DNA from: Absidia repens
Lineage: Eukaryota; Mucoromycota; Mucoromycetes; Mucorales; Cunninghamellaceae
Length of the DNA stretch: 64,000 nucleotides
Assembly (NCBI GenBank): GCA_002105175.1
Contig: MCGE01000003.1
Location: forward strand, 1,685,001-1,749,000
Direction: 5' to 3'
This document shows positions 46,588 through 58,560 of this stretch, piece by piece (the first letter of the stretch is position 1; each line of letters opens with the position of its first letter). The position numbers and the translations under genes are program-made. The notes below the pieces were generated by a model. That model was not told where the DNA came from. It made no database searches and saw only the letters and a list, made by a program, of their open reading frames with translations.

Positions 46588-47290
46588 ATGCGTTTCTTTA
46601 CTGCTCCTATTGCAAGCGCCATTCGCACTGCTGCTCAACCTTCTGCTCGTTTCGCTAACAAGGTGAGAATGTCCCGCAACGTAATAGCAAGTTCCATGAA
46701 ACACTAACTAACACTGTCTTTTCTTTTTATTGATAGGCGCCTCGTTTGACTATGCGTAACTATACTACGGAATCAACCAACAAAAAGAACGGCGGCAACG
46801 GACTTATAGTTGCTACTCTTGTAGGTTTAGGTGTTGCGGGTGGTCTTTATTACAATCAATCTTCCTCGGTGTCTACTGATGCTGGTGGTGCTGCTGGTGT
46901 TACTACTGCTCCAGGGAAAGCCTCGTTTGATCCTAATGCATTCAAGCCATTTAAGGTAAGTAAATGAAAAAAAAAGAGCATGGACATAAGCTGAGACTTG
47001 ATAACATCTTCGCTACGTTTTGTTTTTCTTCTTTTGTAGTTAGCCCATGTAGAAAAAGTCACCCATGATACAAGCTTATTTCGATTCAAACTAGATGGTG
47101 AAAATGATGTCAGTGGTCTTCATGTTGCGTCGTGTATCCTTACTCGTTATCCTATCACCAAGAAGGATGGTACGCCTAGCTTTATCATTCGTCCTTATAC
47201 ACCTACATCGAAGGAAGAGGTAAGCGTATGAAGAAACCAAAAAAATTCATACACTCACAGCGTTGTATAACTCACCTGACTAATTTCCGT

Positions 47291-47321
<31 letters not shown>

Positions 47322-48003
47322 TCAAGGGCACGTTGACTTTGTTATCAAGAACTATCCTGAAGGCAAAATGAGCAAGCATATTCATAACTTGAAGATTGGT
47401 GATGAATTGGAAATCAAGGGTCCTATTTCGAAATACAACTGGGACGAAAAGGCCAAGGAAAATGTCGGCATGATTGCTGGTGGTACTGGTATCACTCCCA
47501 TGGTAAGTCCAGCTTCTTCCTCCATCCCCCCCACCCCCGCTTTATATATGCAGAACGAAAACACTTCTATTTTCTCACTTTTTTTTTTCTTTTTTTTTTC
47601 GTTAATTCATTAGCTCCAATTGATTCGACGTGTGTTTGATCCTATCCATAAAAACAGCACCACCAAAATTACATTGATCTTTGGCAACCGAACAGAAGAA
47701 GATATTTTGCTTAAAGAGGAATTGGATGGCTATGCCAAGACGTTCCCTGATCGTTTCAAGGTGATATATGCGTTGGACAAGGCTCCCGAGAAATGGCAAG
47801 GCATCTCTGGCTATGTGACCAAGGACGATATCAAGACTCATTTACCAGCTCCTGAGACAAACTCCTCGATAATCTTTGTGTGTGGTCCTGATCCTTTGTT
47901 AGCTACCTATGCTGGTCCCAAGAACCCCGACAAGAGCCAAGGTGACGTGACAGGTATCCTCAAGGAATTGGGCTATGATTCTACCAATGTGTACAAGTTT
48001 TAA
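46588..48003 (+). CDS. MCR1: NADH-cytochrome b5 reductase, mitochondrial (Mcr1)
   Basis: A FAD enzyme passing electrons from NADH to cytochrome b5 or other acceptors, anchored in mitochondria. Exons: 46588-46662, 46737-46955, 47040-47219, 47320-47502 and 47614-48003, giving 348 aa. An Arg/Ala/Ser-rich presequence (MRFFTAPIASAIRTAAQPSA) is followed by a membrane segment at about 47-64 (GLIVATLVGLGVAGGLYY). FAD binding: RPYTPTS at 149. NADH binding: GGTGITPM at 212 and CGPDP at 309. It ends in VYKF; most homologues end in (F/Y)xF. Intron 3 ends with a (TA)n run running straight into the acceptor. Confidence 0.95.
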
Positions 48004-48433
48004 AGTAGTTTACCCTCTCTCCCCCCTTTTTTTTTCTTTTTCAATAAAAAAATTACAATAAACAGCATTGGTTGTTTATTTTCTATCAAATACTTTTTTG
48101 TCCGAAATATTATCTTTTTAACTGCCATTGCTATACCCCGAATGCTTTCCCCTCCTCCCCTCCCCCCAAATTGACAGCATTACACTAGTCTTTTATATAT
48201 ATATATATAGTACCACGCTTTTGCGCCTAATGCTTTAATACGTCCCTCAATGTTACACCTATAGAATCTAAATAAAGTGTTCCCCCCTCCCTCCATAGAA
48301 CTGACCTTTGCCTTTTTTTTTTTCTACCCGAATCCCTAGCACGATACCAGTCCATGCTTTCTCACCACTATGTAATATTTATATTTACACATCACCATCC
48401 CCAATTTACATACAAAAGACCCTTTTTGAATTC

Positions 48434-48486
<53 letters not shown>

Positions 48487-48786
48487 ACCGATACCTTGTT
48501 TTCACGCCACCCTCAAAACACTCTCCATTTTACACACAGATGATTTCAGTAAAATACTATGATAGTGGAATTCAAAAACGTCTCTTTTTATTTGTAGAAT
48601 GATATGTTTTTTATTTATTTCTGTAGAAATGTTGGATTGAATTTGACAAATGTATACATATAATATATGGAATGGGGAATCAAAGCAGTGATGATAATAA
48701 AAATAGAAGGAGAGAAAAAACAATAAAAAAAAAACCAAAGTAAAACCAAACTGTGACAAAACACTACACTAAACTAGGAGGGATGA
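48004..48786. other. Convergent 3' spacer with a 51-base poly-T
   Basis: AATAAAAAAATT near 48042 behind MCR1. A long T run fills 48435-48485. The minus-strand gene's 3' side follows. No gene is seen. Confidence 0.55.
48435..48485. repeat. 51-base poly-T homopolymer
   Basis: An uninterrupted run of T, the longest homopolymer in the window, between two convergent genes. Confidence 0.9.
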
Positions 48787-51700
48787 CTAATGTGGGGAGG
48801 GTGGGGTACTGTTGCTTTTGTTGGCGGTGTTATGTATGGCTTGTCGTTGCATTTTCATCGCAAATTTGGGAGGTAGGCGCTTTTTCAATGGTGTTTTTGA
48901 TACATGTGTACTACTGGAGAGTATGTCGCTACCATAATGATGATGTGAAGGTGGTGGCGGCGTCACAGCAGCGGACGGAGGAGGGATTGGAGGAGGAGGT
49001 GTTGTTGAATGTATTTGCTGTTGCGGTTGATCTTGCTGATATCCAATATCCAGCGTGATGGTAATCAAGTTTTTGCTGAGATAGTCGTAATCGTGTTTGA
49101 TCAAAGATACCACAGGATCCAAGTGTACAAAATACAATGTCATGTCCAAAAACCGTTGCTTCTCTTGATCCCGAAAACGTGTCGAAATGGATGCCGCTAT
49201 GTGTTTCTTCGAGTTCCTGTCGTCGTCGTTGTCGTCGTCGTTGTACCATGATGATGATGATGATGAGAGTGATGATGTTTCTTGTTGATCCATAGAAGCC
49301 AGTTTCATTTGAGTACCAGCACCAGCACCAGCACATACCATACTTGCCAAGGGCGACCACAAACGTTCCTTTTCTTTTAACGTCACCTGGCGGCGACGTA
49401 GGTTTGGATACCTGTGCCACAATGCGTCCGTCGAAAGATTCAGCAAGAGCCCAATTTGAAGATCCAATACATAGAGCGAGTTTTGTACACCATCTTCCTC
49501 AACCAGTTGCACCGTATAGAGTGGTAGGTATCGCATTGCTTCAGAGAGCGTCCTTGATCGAGGGGGAGAAGGTGGTGGTGGTGATGATGATGTATTCATT
49601 TCAATGTCGGTTTTGATCGCTGATGTTGCATTCACGGTATTCGGTTCAATGTCGCGTATAATACCAGTATCACCCCCAGAAGAGGCTACGGCCATGGCAC
49701 AGCTAATAGGAGGTTCGTCATCGCCCAATTTGATTTCTTCTTTCACCCTTTTAGCCAGCCACCGTTCAACATAGGGAGTTGGTATAGGGGTATGAGGTCC
49801 ATCGACAGATGAGAGCTGAGGAGCTGCAGGTTCCTTCTTCCTTGATTTCATACTAATTGACGGTGATGGCGCCGTCGCTTGTGATGATGGTGGTGTTTCC
49901 TCGGTCAGCATATGAATGTCCATGGGGTTGATGGTGCGTGACGATGGTTCAGTTTTGATGTTGAATAAGTCGAGAGTCGGTGATCGTTGACGAATAGGTG
50001 TTGTTAAAGAGGATGAACTTGATGGTGAGGACGCTTGTTCTAAATCCGCCGCTAGTACCAATCGTCGTTTTTTCGTCTGTTTTTTCACTATAGCAGGGAA
50101 AAAAAAAAAGAATGGTTAGTCATAATTTCTTTTCCTATCTTCATTCCCCTATAAAAATTACCTTGTTGATGTCTTTCTTCATGAGTGGCAGTCATTGATG
50201 CAGGATCATTCTTGGTTTTCTTCTTCCCATTGGCAATAGCTTGTTTCAATAATGACTGTATTTCAAAATGATCGTGTTCCTTTGCCATTTCCAAAGGTGT
50301 CATGCCTTTTGAATTCCTAATATGAGGGTCCGCACCAAACTGAAGAAGGATGTCCACCACCTTGGGATGCCCATTGTCAACAGCATCATGTAAAGCAGTG
50401 TCCAAGTCCACTCCCTTTGCATCCACATTGGCCCCATTTTCCAAAAGCAATCGTACAACGTCGCCTCGGTCACGAAGAGAGGATTCATGTAACGGAGTGT
50501 AGCCTGCATGATCAGTCACATTGGGATCGGCACCCGCTTGCAATAAAACCTTCACTACGTTCACGTCTCCACGAATCGCCCACCGATGTAAATGCGTCCT
50601 TCCACTGGTATCTTTTTTATGAGGGTTGAGTTTCGTTGGATCCAGTTTTTTCTTTGTTGTTGCTGTTGCTGCCGCTGCTGATTGGTCCTTGTTGGTCGAA
50701 TGTGTTGAGTCTACTAAAGTATCTTCCGAAGGTTCTCTTGATAGTGATCGAGTACGATTCCCCGTTGATGTTTTGTTAGATCGTCGTGCCCGCTTTTTTC
50801 GTCGTTCCCCTGAATTGGTGGTCTCTACTACCATTTGTTCATCTTCATTCATTTCGTCTGCATCATGTTGGCTTTGATGATCATTGTTGTCTTCGTTAGC
50901 ATCGTCGCATCCCTTTTTTGTTGCCATTGAGTCGGTTGTTGGAGTGGTATCCCGCCGTCTAGATGTCCTTGAAGATCGTGATGGCTGGTGTTGTCGAGGT
51001 TGTTGCTGTTCTAATGCTTCAAACGATTTCATGATGGCCTGAATTTTCCGTTCTTCTCGAGATAATGGTGCGTTTCGTGACAGCGATGACGATGAGGAGG
51101 CGGCGGTAGAGGATTTACTGGATAACTTTCGTTGGCGTAAAGCAGTAAATGTAATTTCGTCAATGGCATCGCTTGTCGCTCGTTGTTTTCGTTCGTCATC
51201 AATTGTTGCTGCAAGATCACGTCGGATGGAGGCACTTGTAGTAACCTGATACACAGTTTTCCCGGCGTCGGTTTTCGCATGGATGTTGGCACCTTGATCC
51301 ATCAAAAAATGCACCACATTGTCGTGACCTGATCGGCAAGCACTATGTAAAACGGATGATCCCTGGTGACCAGAATGATTGATATCTGCACCGTGTTGAA
51401 CCAATAAACGTACAATTTCCAAATGGCCATACTTTGCTGCTTCGTGTAGAGGTGTCCATTGTTTACTGTCTTCCGCATTGACGTTAGCGCCTTGTTTCAC
51501 CAAAGATGCCACATCATCGTATCGTCCTTCTGCGCACATTCGATGTAAAGTTGTCCTGCCTGTCGAGTCACGAGCCACCAGTCGATCTAGTTGTTTCATC
51601 TTTGCCTGAATAATTCGTTCACACGCCTCGTTGTCGCACACATCAATGGGTTGCTGTTTGTCAGAATTCAATGCAAAGACGTCGGCCCCACTATTGATCA

Positions 51701-52766
51701 AAAGTTGCACAATGTCTGCATGGCCACTGGAGCACGCGTCATGAAGAGGAGTGTCATCGCCATATCCACGCACATTGACATCGGCACCGCACTCAATGAA
51801 ATAACTAGCAATGTCACATTGGCCTTTCAGCGCAGCTTCATGAAGAGGCACCCAACCTGCATGATCCTTGAAGTTCACATTTGCACCTTGAGCTACGAGT
51901 TCCTTGATCTTGTCCAAATGGCCAGAGCTTGTAAAGGTGAATAGCTTGGTACGCCCGGCCTTGTCCGCGCGATTCGGATCTGTGAGTGACAATGGTCTCG
52001 ATTTGGTGGATGGCGATGATGGTGTCAATGGTGGATCTTCAGTATGTGATGAGCTGGTAATCGATGGTGATGCGTTTGTCATATTTCGATCGCCCTTTGT
52101 TGTTTCTGTATCTGACAATCCAATTTCAAGTGCTGGGATCTTGTTCATTCTTCCAGTTGATGATGGTGAGGATGATACCCTGGTTTGTTCATGATTCCTT
52201 CGTTTCTGATTGGATTTGCATTTTCTAGAGAGTTTGCTATGCCCATTGGATTGATCACGAGTTGGTGTTTCTGTTGATGAAGAAAGGCGTCGAGAAGTTG
52301 AATAAGATTCATCAGCGCCACCATCTTTTCTTGGCCGCCCGCGTTTCCGTTTTTCAGTCGGTGATCCAGGTGATGATAATGATTGCTGAGGTTGTTTTTT
52401 GGTTGAGAATGATTGGTTCCCTAATTGCTTTCCGTAGTTGTCATCGTCGTCATCATCATCGCTTGATAACCAGGATCGTTTCTTTTTGGTTTTGCTGCTG
52501 CTGCTGCGGTGCTGAGGCGACTTACATCGGCCACGTTTGATACGTTGTTGAAATAAGTGTAAGGCATTGTCCTCGTCGTCTTCATCATCGTCCTGAGAAT
52601 GACTGCTGTTGGATCGTTTGGCAATGTCGAGAGAAGATGACTGTTGGGCATGGCGATGGGGGTGGTGACTAGGTATGACGTTGTTGTTGTCGGTAAGATA
52701 AGGCTTCATCGTCATTGAGTGTTCATCAGAATGTGTAGGTTTGGGTATACGTTGGTGTAATGGCAT
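48787..52766 (-). CDS. Large ankyrin-repeat protein, Hos4-like (Set3 histone deacetylase complex)
   Basis: Two exons on the minus strand: 52766-50162 and 50087-48787, about 1301 aa. Three ankyrin blocks are clear, at roughly residues 265-380 (VNFKDHAGWVPLHEAALKGQ), 400-510 (WTPLHEAAKYGHLEIVRLLV) and 720-835 (GRTHLHRWAIRGDVNVVKVL). They are separated by basic, Ser-rich disordered parts (KRKRGRPRK looks like an AT-hook/NLS). The second exon has a conserved segment at about 1055-1110 (LPLYTVQLVEEDG, SLYVLDLQIGLLLNL, EKERLWSPLASMV) that I associate with fungal Hos4-like proteins. An ATG at 52793 is also in frame, but TTATATTAG just after it could be a splice acceptor, so I prefer 52766. A nuclear chromatin role is likely. 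Confidence 0.75.
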
Positions 52767-53840
52767 AAACAAGAGCAAACTAATATAAGGCATAGTAATA
52801 TCAAACAGTTAGTTTCAAACGTGTCCTTTCTAATAGTCGAAAATAAAGGTTTTAGTAGTTTCTAGCATACCTTTTTGTAACTGTTGTCGTCTTCTATTCC
52901 AAAGTGTTGGGCGATAGATGTATATCCAGTTGTAGTAGATGGTGAGAAAGAGAAGACGAAAATAGTCGAGATATGATTGAAGTTGGTGTCAAGTGACTAG
53001 GCGAAGAGAAGAGGACGATGAAGAGTAAAGTAATAAAGAGATGATCATATGTTAGCACAAGTTGTTGTTGTTTTTAGACAATGAAGAACGACATTGAATA
53101 TGAAACATACCTGTAATAAAGAGAGTGGGTGGTTTTATTGCAGTGATTGAAGAGATAGTACGATGGGGTAAAAGGACAAAGGGAGCGAGATTTTTATCGT
53201 AAGTGAATTTGTGTAAGGATATATCGTTGAATGAGCTAATAAAAAATAATAAACAAAGGTGTTTAGGACGAGTATACTGTGTATGGTCAAATGTGTGTGT
53301 ATGTTTTTTGAAGATTGGGGACGTCTATTTTTTTACTTACTTGATAGTTTCACAAATAGAGTAACAGGAAGGAAGAATAGTGAATGTAAATAAAAAATAA
53401 AAATATAATATAAAAAAGAAAAAGAGAAGAAAAAAGAATGAGTATAGAAAAAGTATATATAAAAACTATATATATATATATATATATAATATAAAAATAA
53501 AGAGAAAAAAGAGCAAGAGAAAAAAAAATTGAAGAGCATAAAGAAATTCGAGTGTTTATGATGTCATTCAAGTGGAGTCGAAAAATCGTAACTACGGCTG
53601 CACTGTACTACAAAGAAAAAAAGAGAGCAACTATAAAGAAACATCTTAAATACACTTGCTTGTCCCATTTATCCTAACATTGTTGCCTAATACGATCCAG
53701 AATATTTCCACAGGTCGTATTTGCCCGTTATGATTCACATATAAATGATAGTGAAAAAAAAAGACAGCTGCTTATTATAGTATAAAAATCTGCTCTAAAT
53801 AAAACTAATGAAGGGGGAAGGGGCATAATGTTTACGAGTT
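52767..53840. other. Upstream region of the ankyrin gene
   Basis: It contains possible 5' UTR splice sites and a (TA)n run near 53457-53490. No coding exon is supported. It ends at the 3' end of the small gene at 53841. Confidence 0.45.
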
Positions 53841-54284
53841 CTAAAAGTCACCACCATATTTCGACCCTTGTTTAATAGAGACCCGGATAATATTCGCCAT
53901 TTCATTCAAAAAGTTCATATCCAAATGATTCTCTTCAAAATGCCTAGTGATTCTGGCTTCAATGGCATCTTGTTCTGGTTATATTCACCATGTTCTTGAT
54001 GATAATTTTTTTCTCGTTGAAAAATGACAGGTCGCTAATAACAATATTAATATGAACACGGATCTTTTTTTTTTACACAAAAAAATAAGCATTCCTATCA
54101 GGGGTCACCATTAAAGTCACATGGTCCATATTTTCAAGGGTTGTGGCTATTCGCTGTTGACAATGGTGTAGTGAGGATAACGTTAATAGACATTTTCATC
54201 TGAAACGTTCTGCCACGCCCCTCTCTTACCCCGTTCCGCTGATAAAAGATATCTTCCAAGTTTAGAAGTCAATGTTCTTGACAT
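53841..54284 (-). CDS. Small uncharacterised protein (~105 aa), three exons, possible one-base frame break
   Basis: Found by reading splice sites by eye. Exons on the minus strand: 54284-54230, 54146-54079 and 54034-53841. It reads MSRTLTSKLGRYLLSAER, then TLENMDHVTLMVTPDRNAYF, then RPVIFQREKNYHQEHGEYN, and ends NEMANIIRVSIKQGSKYGGDF before TAG. In exon 3 the frame jumps at a CC pair (53977-53978); one extra C joins EYN to PEQDAIEARITRHFEENH. With that base the length is a multiple of three across all exons. The second donor is GTGTAA, less usual. The codons give well-mixed, protein-like composition unlike the spacers. I do not recognise the family. Confidence 0.5.
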
Positions 54285-54540
54285 GTGTTTACTCTTTTAA
54301 AATAAACCCTTTTCCTTTTGTAATTGGGAGGTTTTTCTCAGTCAGCAAACGCATCCAGTGGCTTTTGATATTTTTATGGACACAACTATTAAGATGATAT
54401 GAGAAAAAACAGAAGCCTGATCTAGCAATACATTGATTTTATGGCAATAAAAGAAACAAGCATAAGGAGAGGTGCTTCGATTTAAACACCGACTTTTTTC
54501 GTTCGCAAAGAACTCTTCGCAGGAAACCGTTTTATTTGAT

Positions 54541-55505
54541 TTACCATTTGATGGTTTTGGGGAAAAATTCGTCAATTAAATTCAAGTAATATGGTTTCAA
54601 CTGATCCACATCAGGTGTTTCCTCGGCTTTAGAATAAAGGTCATACTGATTAAACTGTTTCACCCACTTCATCATTTGATGATCTTCATCATTCATAAAC
54701 CAAGTATATTCACCACTTGTATGCCATGCATAAAACGAATGAAATCGAATAATATAAAGTGCTTCTTTTGGTAAATAATCTTTACATACATGATACAAGT
54801 ATTCATCATGGCCAAACGACATGTGAAGGTTATGAAGCCCACAATGAGGTGAATAAATTCCATACTTTGAGTTGCCATATTTTTGGGTGTCGGGGTTTAA
54901 AGCAAAATACTCGGAGTATACGACCTTGGGAGACACCTGGCAACCAACAGGAAATGTGTCGCCTACCTTTTTTGAAAAAACCAAAAAAAAAATCGTTAAG
55001 TATCACCTCTTATTTATTCTTATTAGTGTTATTTATTTATTTTCTCATTTACCGTCGACCACTGAGGTTCTCCACAGACAGCGATCCATTTACCAATATC
55101 ATGAATAAGAGCAGTAAGGATCATCCAGCGTGGCTGACCATCTTTTCTCGCAGCCTCAGAAGATTGGAGAGAGTGCATAATTTGGGACATTTCGGTATCA
55201 GGGTCAGATTCATCTACAAACTTATCCAATATTTCTAAAACTTGCCAAATTCCCATCGAGGTCTTCCTTACTTGATCGTCACAATACTTTGCCTTCTGAG
55301 CCAAGACATGGTCCAATGTTTGATGAATGTGGTTTTGTTTATAAAACTCAGCGATGCTTGGCTGGTCCTCATCTGCTTTTGTATAATCACGGAAATCCGC
55401 GGCTGCTTTGTTGGACTTCGACCAAGCAGTGGCTCCATCTTGTTGCTGAATGGCCGAAACTAAACCAGCTGTTCCATCAGGTATCAAATTGGTAATATTT
55501 CTCAT
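54541..55505 (-). CDS. MIOX: myo-Inositol oxygenase
   Basis: A di-iron enzyme cleaving myo-inositol to D-glucuronate. Exons on the minus strand: 55505-55053 and 54966-54541, giving 292 aa (animal MIOX about 285). HD-domain ligands are visible: HQTLDHV, the HD pair in LTALIHDIGKW, HCGLHNLHMSFGHDEY, IRFHSFYAWH and the later Asp in NQYDLYSK. GEPQWSTVGDTFPVGC and LKPYYLNLIDEFFP are typical. The splice junction at VGDTFPVGC is fixed by frame. It is divergent from CDC50, sharing a spacer of about 0.4 kb. Confidence 0.96.
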
Positions 55506-55900
55506 AGTAAATGTTGATAAAGAATAAAGTATAATCAAAAAGAGAAGGGAAAAAAAAGGAGAAAAGGACAATTTATAATTCTTGATAGAATCACGTATGA
55601 CCTAGACGCCTTAAATATTAGACCAAGAGTTTCATTGTTTCACGGGCTCTGATCAATGTAATTAGGTTGGTTTATTTTCCTTTTCCAATCAATTTTTAAA
55701 AACAAATGTGCTGGTAGGCTTGGCTGGTTAGTCCCCTTTTTTTTTTTCTCCCAAGGCTGGGAAGGGCAAAGCGGGAATTTAATTTATAGGCCACTACACT
55801 AATTGTAAAGCGGCTTAATTTAGCCGATTTTCATTTCATTTTCTTTATTTTCTTTTTCTTTGTCTTCCTCCCTCTCTTTTTTTTTTCCCCATTTTGAATA
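55506..55900. promoter_or_regulatory. Divergent promoter region (MIOX / CDC50)
   Basis: A spacer between two divergent genes, T/C-rich on both gene strands next to the start codons. It holds poly-T near 55738-55748. No gene is seen. Confidence 0.5.
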
Positions 55901-57517
55901 ATGGCTGATGAAGTGAAGAAAACGAAACGCCCTGAAAGTAAGACCCAAAATATACATATTTGCCTTCAAAAAGCTTCACTCACTTTATGTGTTGTTGGTT
56001 GTTGTTGTTGTTGTTTTTTGCATATACGCACTCATAGATGGACCTTTTCGGCAACAACGTTTACCAGCGTGGCAACCTGTCCTTATACCTCGGAATGTAC
56101 TACCCACTTTGTTTATATTTGGCATCATATTTTGTCCCATAGGTGGTTTACTTTATTGGAACAGCAATAAAGTAAGTACAAGCAAGAGCAGAATCTTCAT
56201 ACCAACTCACATTTTCTATACATTAGGTCAGTGAAATCATGATCAACTACTCTTACTGTGACCGATATACACAGCCTGTCTATTTAGCCGAAAGTTTATA
56301 CGATTATCAGTTTGGAAGCGATGTCAATATCACACAAATGCAACCACCAGCCTATCATGTTGAAAACTCGACAACCTTTTTGGATCCCAGTTGGCAAAAT
56401 CCCAACAATCTCTCCATTCCTCAGTGCATCTTGGACTTTACTGTACCATCAACAATGACCGGTCCCCTTTATATGTATTATCGTCTCACCAACTTCTATC
56501 AAAATCATCGCCTTTATATTAAAAATTTGGACGCTGATCAACTCCTCGGTTCCGCTTCGACTAGCTCCACTCTTCGTACCAACTGTGACCCTTTGGCAAC
56601 TACTGACGATGGGCTTTGGGTTTATCCTTGTGGGTTGATTGCCAATTCTATGTTTAATGGTAAATGACAAAATGCATTATTCAGACTAAAACAGCGAGCA
56701 CGATGTTGTTGATACTGACTCGTGCGTTATTTTCTATTATTAGACACGGCATCCAATTTTACATCAATCTCTGAAGGTAGCGGAACCAAACAATATACAT
56801 TCAGCACTTCCAATATTGCTTGGCCAACAGACAAACAAAAGTACAAGCCAACACAATATACCAACGCACAGATTGTTCCCCCACCTAACTGGGCAAAACG
56901 ATATCCTGATGGAAAATACGACGATCAGCATCCTCCGCCAGACTTGTCAACTATGGAACGATTTATGGTTTGGATGCATGTGGCAGCATTGCCAGATTTC
57001 CGTAAAATTTGGGCAAGAAACGACAATGATGATCTCGAAGCTGGGCGTTGGCGTGTGGTCATTGATATGAGTAAGAATACCCCTTTAACCAAACGAAATA
57101 AGTTAAACCAACATGATGATAAAACACCTCATCTTTATCTTCCTTATTATTATTTTATAGATTTTGATACTGTGCAATACGAAGGAACAAAATGGCTTGT
57201 ACTCTCAACGACGACGCCTTTGGGTGGGCGAAATCCTTACCTTGGTATTGCATATATCGCCATTGGAGCGCTATGTCTTTTCTTGGGATTGGTATTTACA
57301 TTGCGCCATCTTATCAAACCAAGGTATAAAATAAAAAATAAAAATAAAAATAAAAAAAAAAAGCGGACGTTGGAACAATATCAATCAACGGCGGTGCTGA
57401 TGTGGTGTCTTCTGTAGGAAATTGGGTGATCCATCGTATTTATCTTGGAATCAACCTGGCGGTGGGCTACCAAAAAATAAAAGGGCCAAGCTCCTACACA
57501 AAGAATAGATTTATAGC
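55901..57517 (+). CDS. CDC50: Cdc50/Lem3-family P4-ATPase flippase subunit
   Basis: The beta subunit that escorts phospholipid flippases from the ER and is needed for their activity. Exons: 55901-55937, 56038-56171, 56227-56659, 56744-57070, 57161-57323 and 57418-57517, giving 397 aa. Two membrane segments flank a large luminal domain: [20 protein letters not shown] (about 35-55) and [20 protein letters not shown] (about 340-360). Family motifs are [13 protein letters not shown] near the N-terminus, [26 protein letters not shown] and [17 protein letters not shown]. Luminal cysteines and N-glycosylation sequons (NITQ, NSTT, NLSI) are present. Confidence 0.95.
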
Positions 57518-57929
57518 ACCACTTGTAATTTGATTTTTAGTTTCTAGTTTATTTTATAGTTGTACTTTTAGTTTCATCATATATCATGTCTGAATAAATA
57601 TTTGTTTGTTTGTTTTGAATAAACCCCCATTTATTTTTATCATTCAGTTGCCTTTGCCTCATCATTGTCGTTGTTTTTTGTCTATATGTGTATATTCGAT
57701 CATAGTTGAAAAAGATCACCATCATCTTTTAATAGGTGGTTCCCCATTCCCCTATTCTTTTTGTTGACATAAAAAAATCATACACAGCAGGCATCCACAA
57801 AAACGATATCAACGGGAAAACAAAATTGCATCGTTATCATGAGTAATGACATTATTCTGATGTTCCTTGCCATGCTATATCTATCAAGACAGTTGTCTTA
57901 TGGAATCTTCTTTTGTTTGATTTTTTCCA
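57518..57929. other. 3' side of CDC50
   Basis: AATAAATATT near 57593 and AATAAACCC near 57618. No gene is seen before repeat E. Confidence 0.5.
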
Positions 57930-58560
57930 TCAGAAAAAAACTTTCAAATTCCGCACACGTGGTTTTTTATTTCTCCAATTTTTATTTTTTTCTGCTCTCT
58001 TTCTCTTCATTTTCCTTTTTTCCTTTTTTTTTTTTCCTTCGTCATTCAACTTCTTTGAGGTTATGGCGATCTTAGTTTAGTGTCAGGATTAGTTTAGACG
58101 GGTTTTCAGAACAGTGATTGCAAGATGCATGGGGAAACCCTTTCATTTTGGATCTAGGATCTGGGAGCACCATTAGTTCCCTTTTTGAATCTTCCATTAG
58201 CTTAGTTCAGGTGTTTAATTCGCCCATATTTAATACTGTTCAATAAAATATGTTTCTTTTTATCTGCCTCAATGAAAATGATCCCATTAATATTTCTGAT
58301 GTCTTTGTACAAGTGATCCTTTGTTTTTTTTATTGACATCACCATCACCCCTTTAGATTAGTGTTGACTATTCTTGTGCTACAATAAAAGACATACATTT
58401 GTAGTTTTCTCATGTCTTGTCTGTCTTGTATAATCTATTAGATTCCCGTTTACAATAGTCTTTTTAGCTTATTGTATGGTGTTCTGTAGATTCTCCAATA
58501 GTCTACCTCATGCAATCTCTAATAACCTTTTGTAGATTGTTTTTAGTGTGTGTTGTGGCG
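57930..58560 (+). repeat. Dispersed non-coding repeat, copy E
   Basis: Plus-strand copy. CCGCACACGTGG lies near 57951, a long T/C-rich tract follows, then GTCAGGATTAGTTTAGA, GATTGCAAGATGCATGGGG, AAACCCTTTCATTTTGGATC, CCATTAGCTTAG and CAATAAAATATGTTTC near 58241. A second AATAAAAGACAT lies near 58383, with further arms to about 58560. A small perfect hairpin (CGCCTGAAGGCG) lies just outside at about 58568-58579. Confidence 0.78.
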
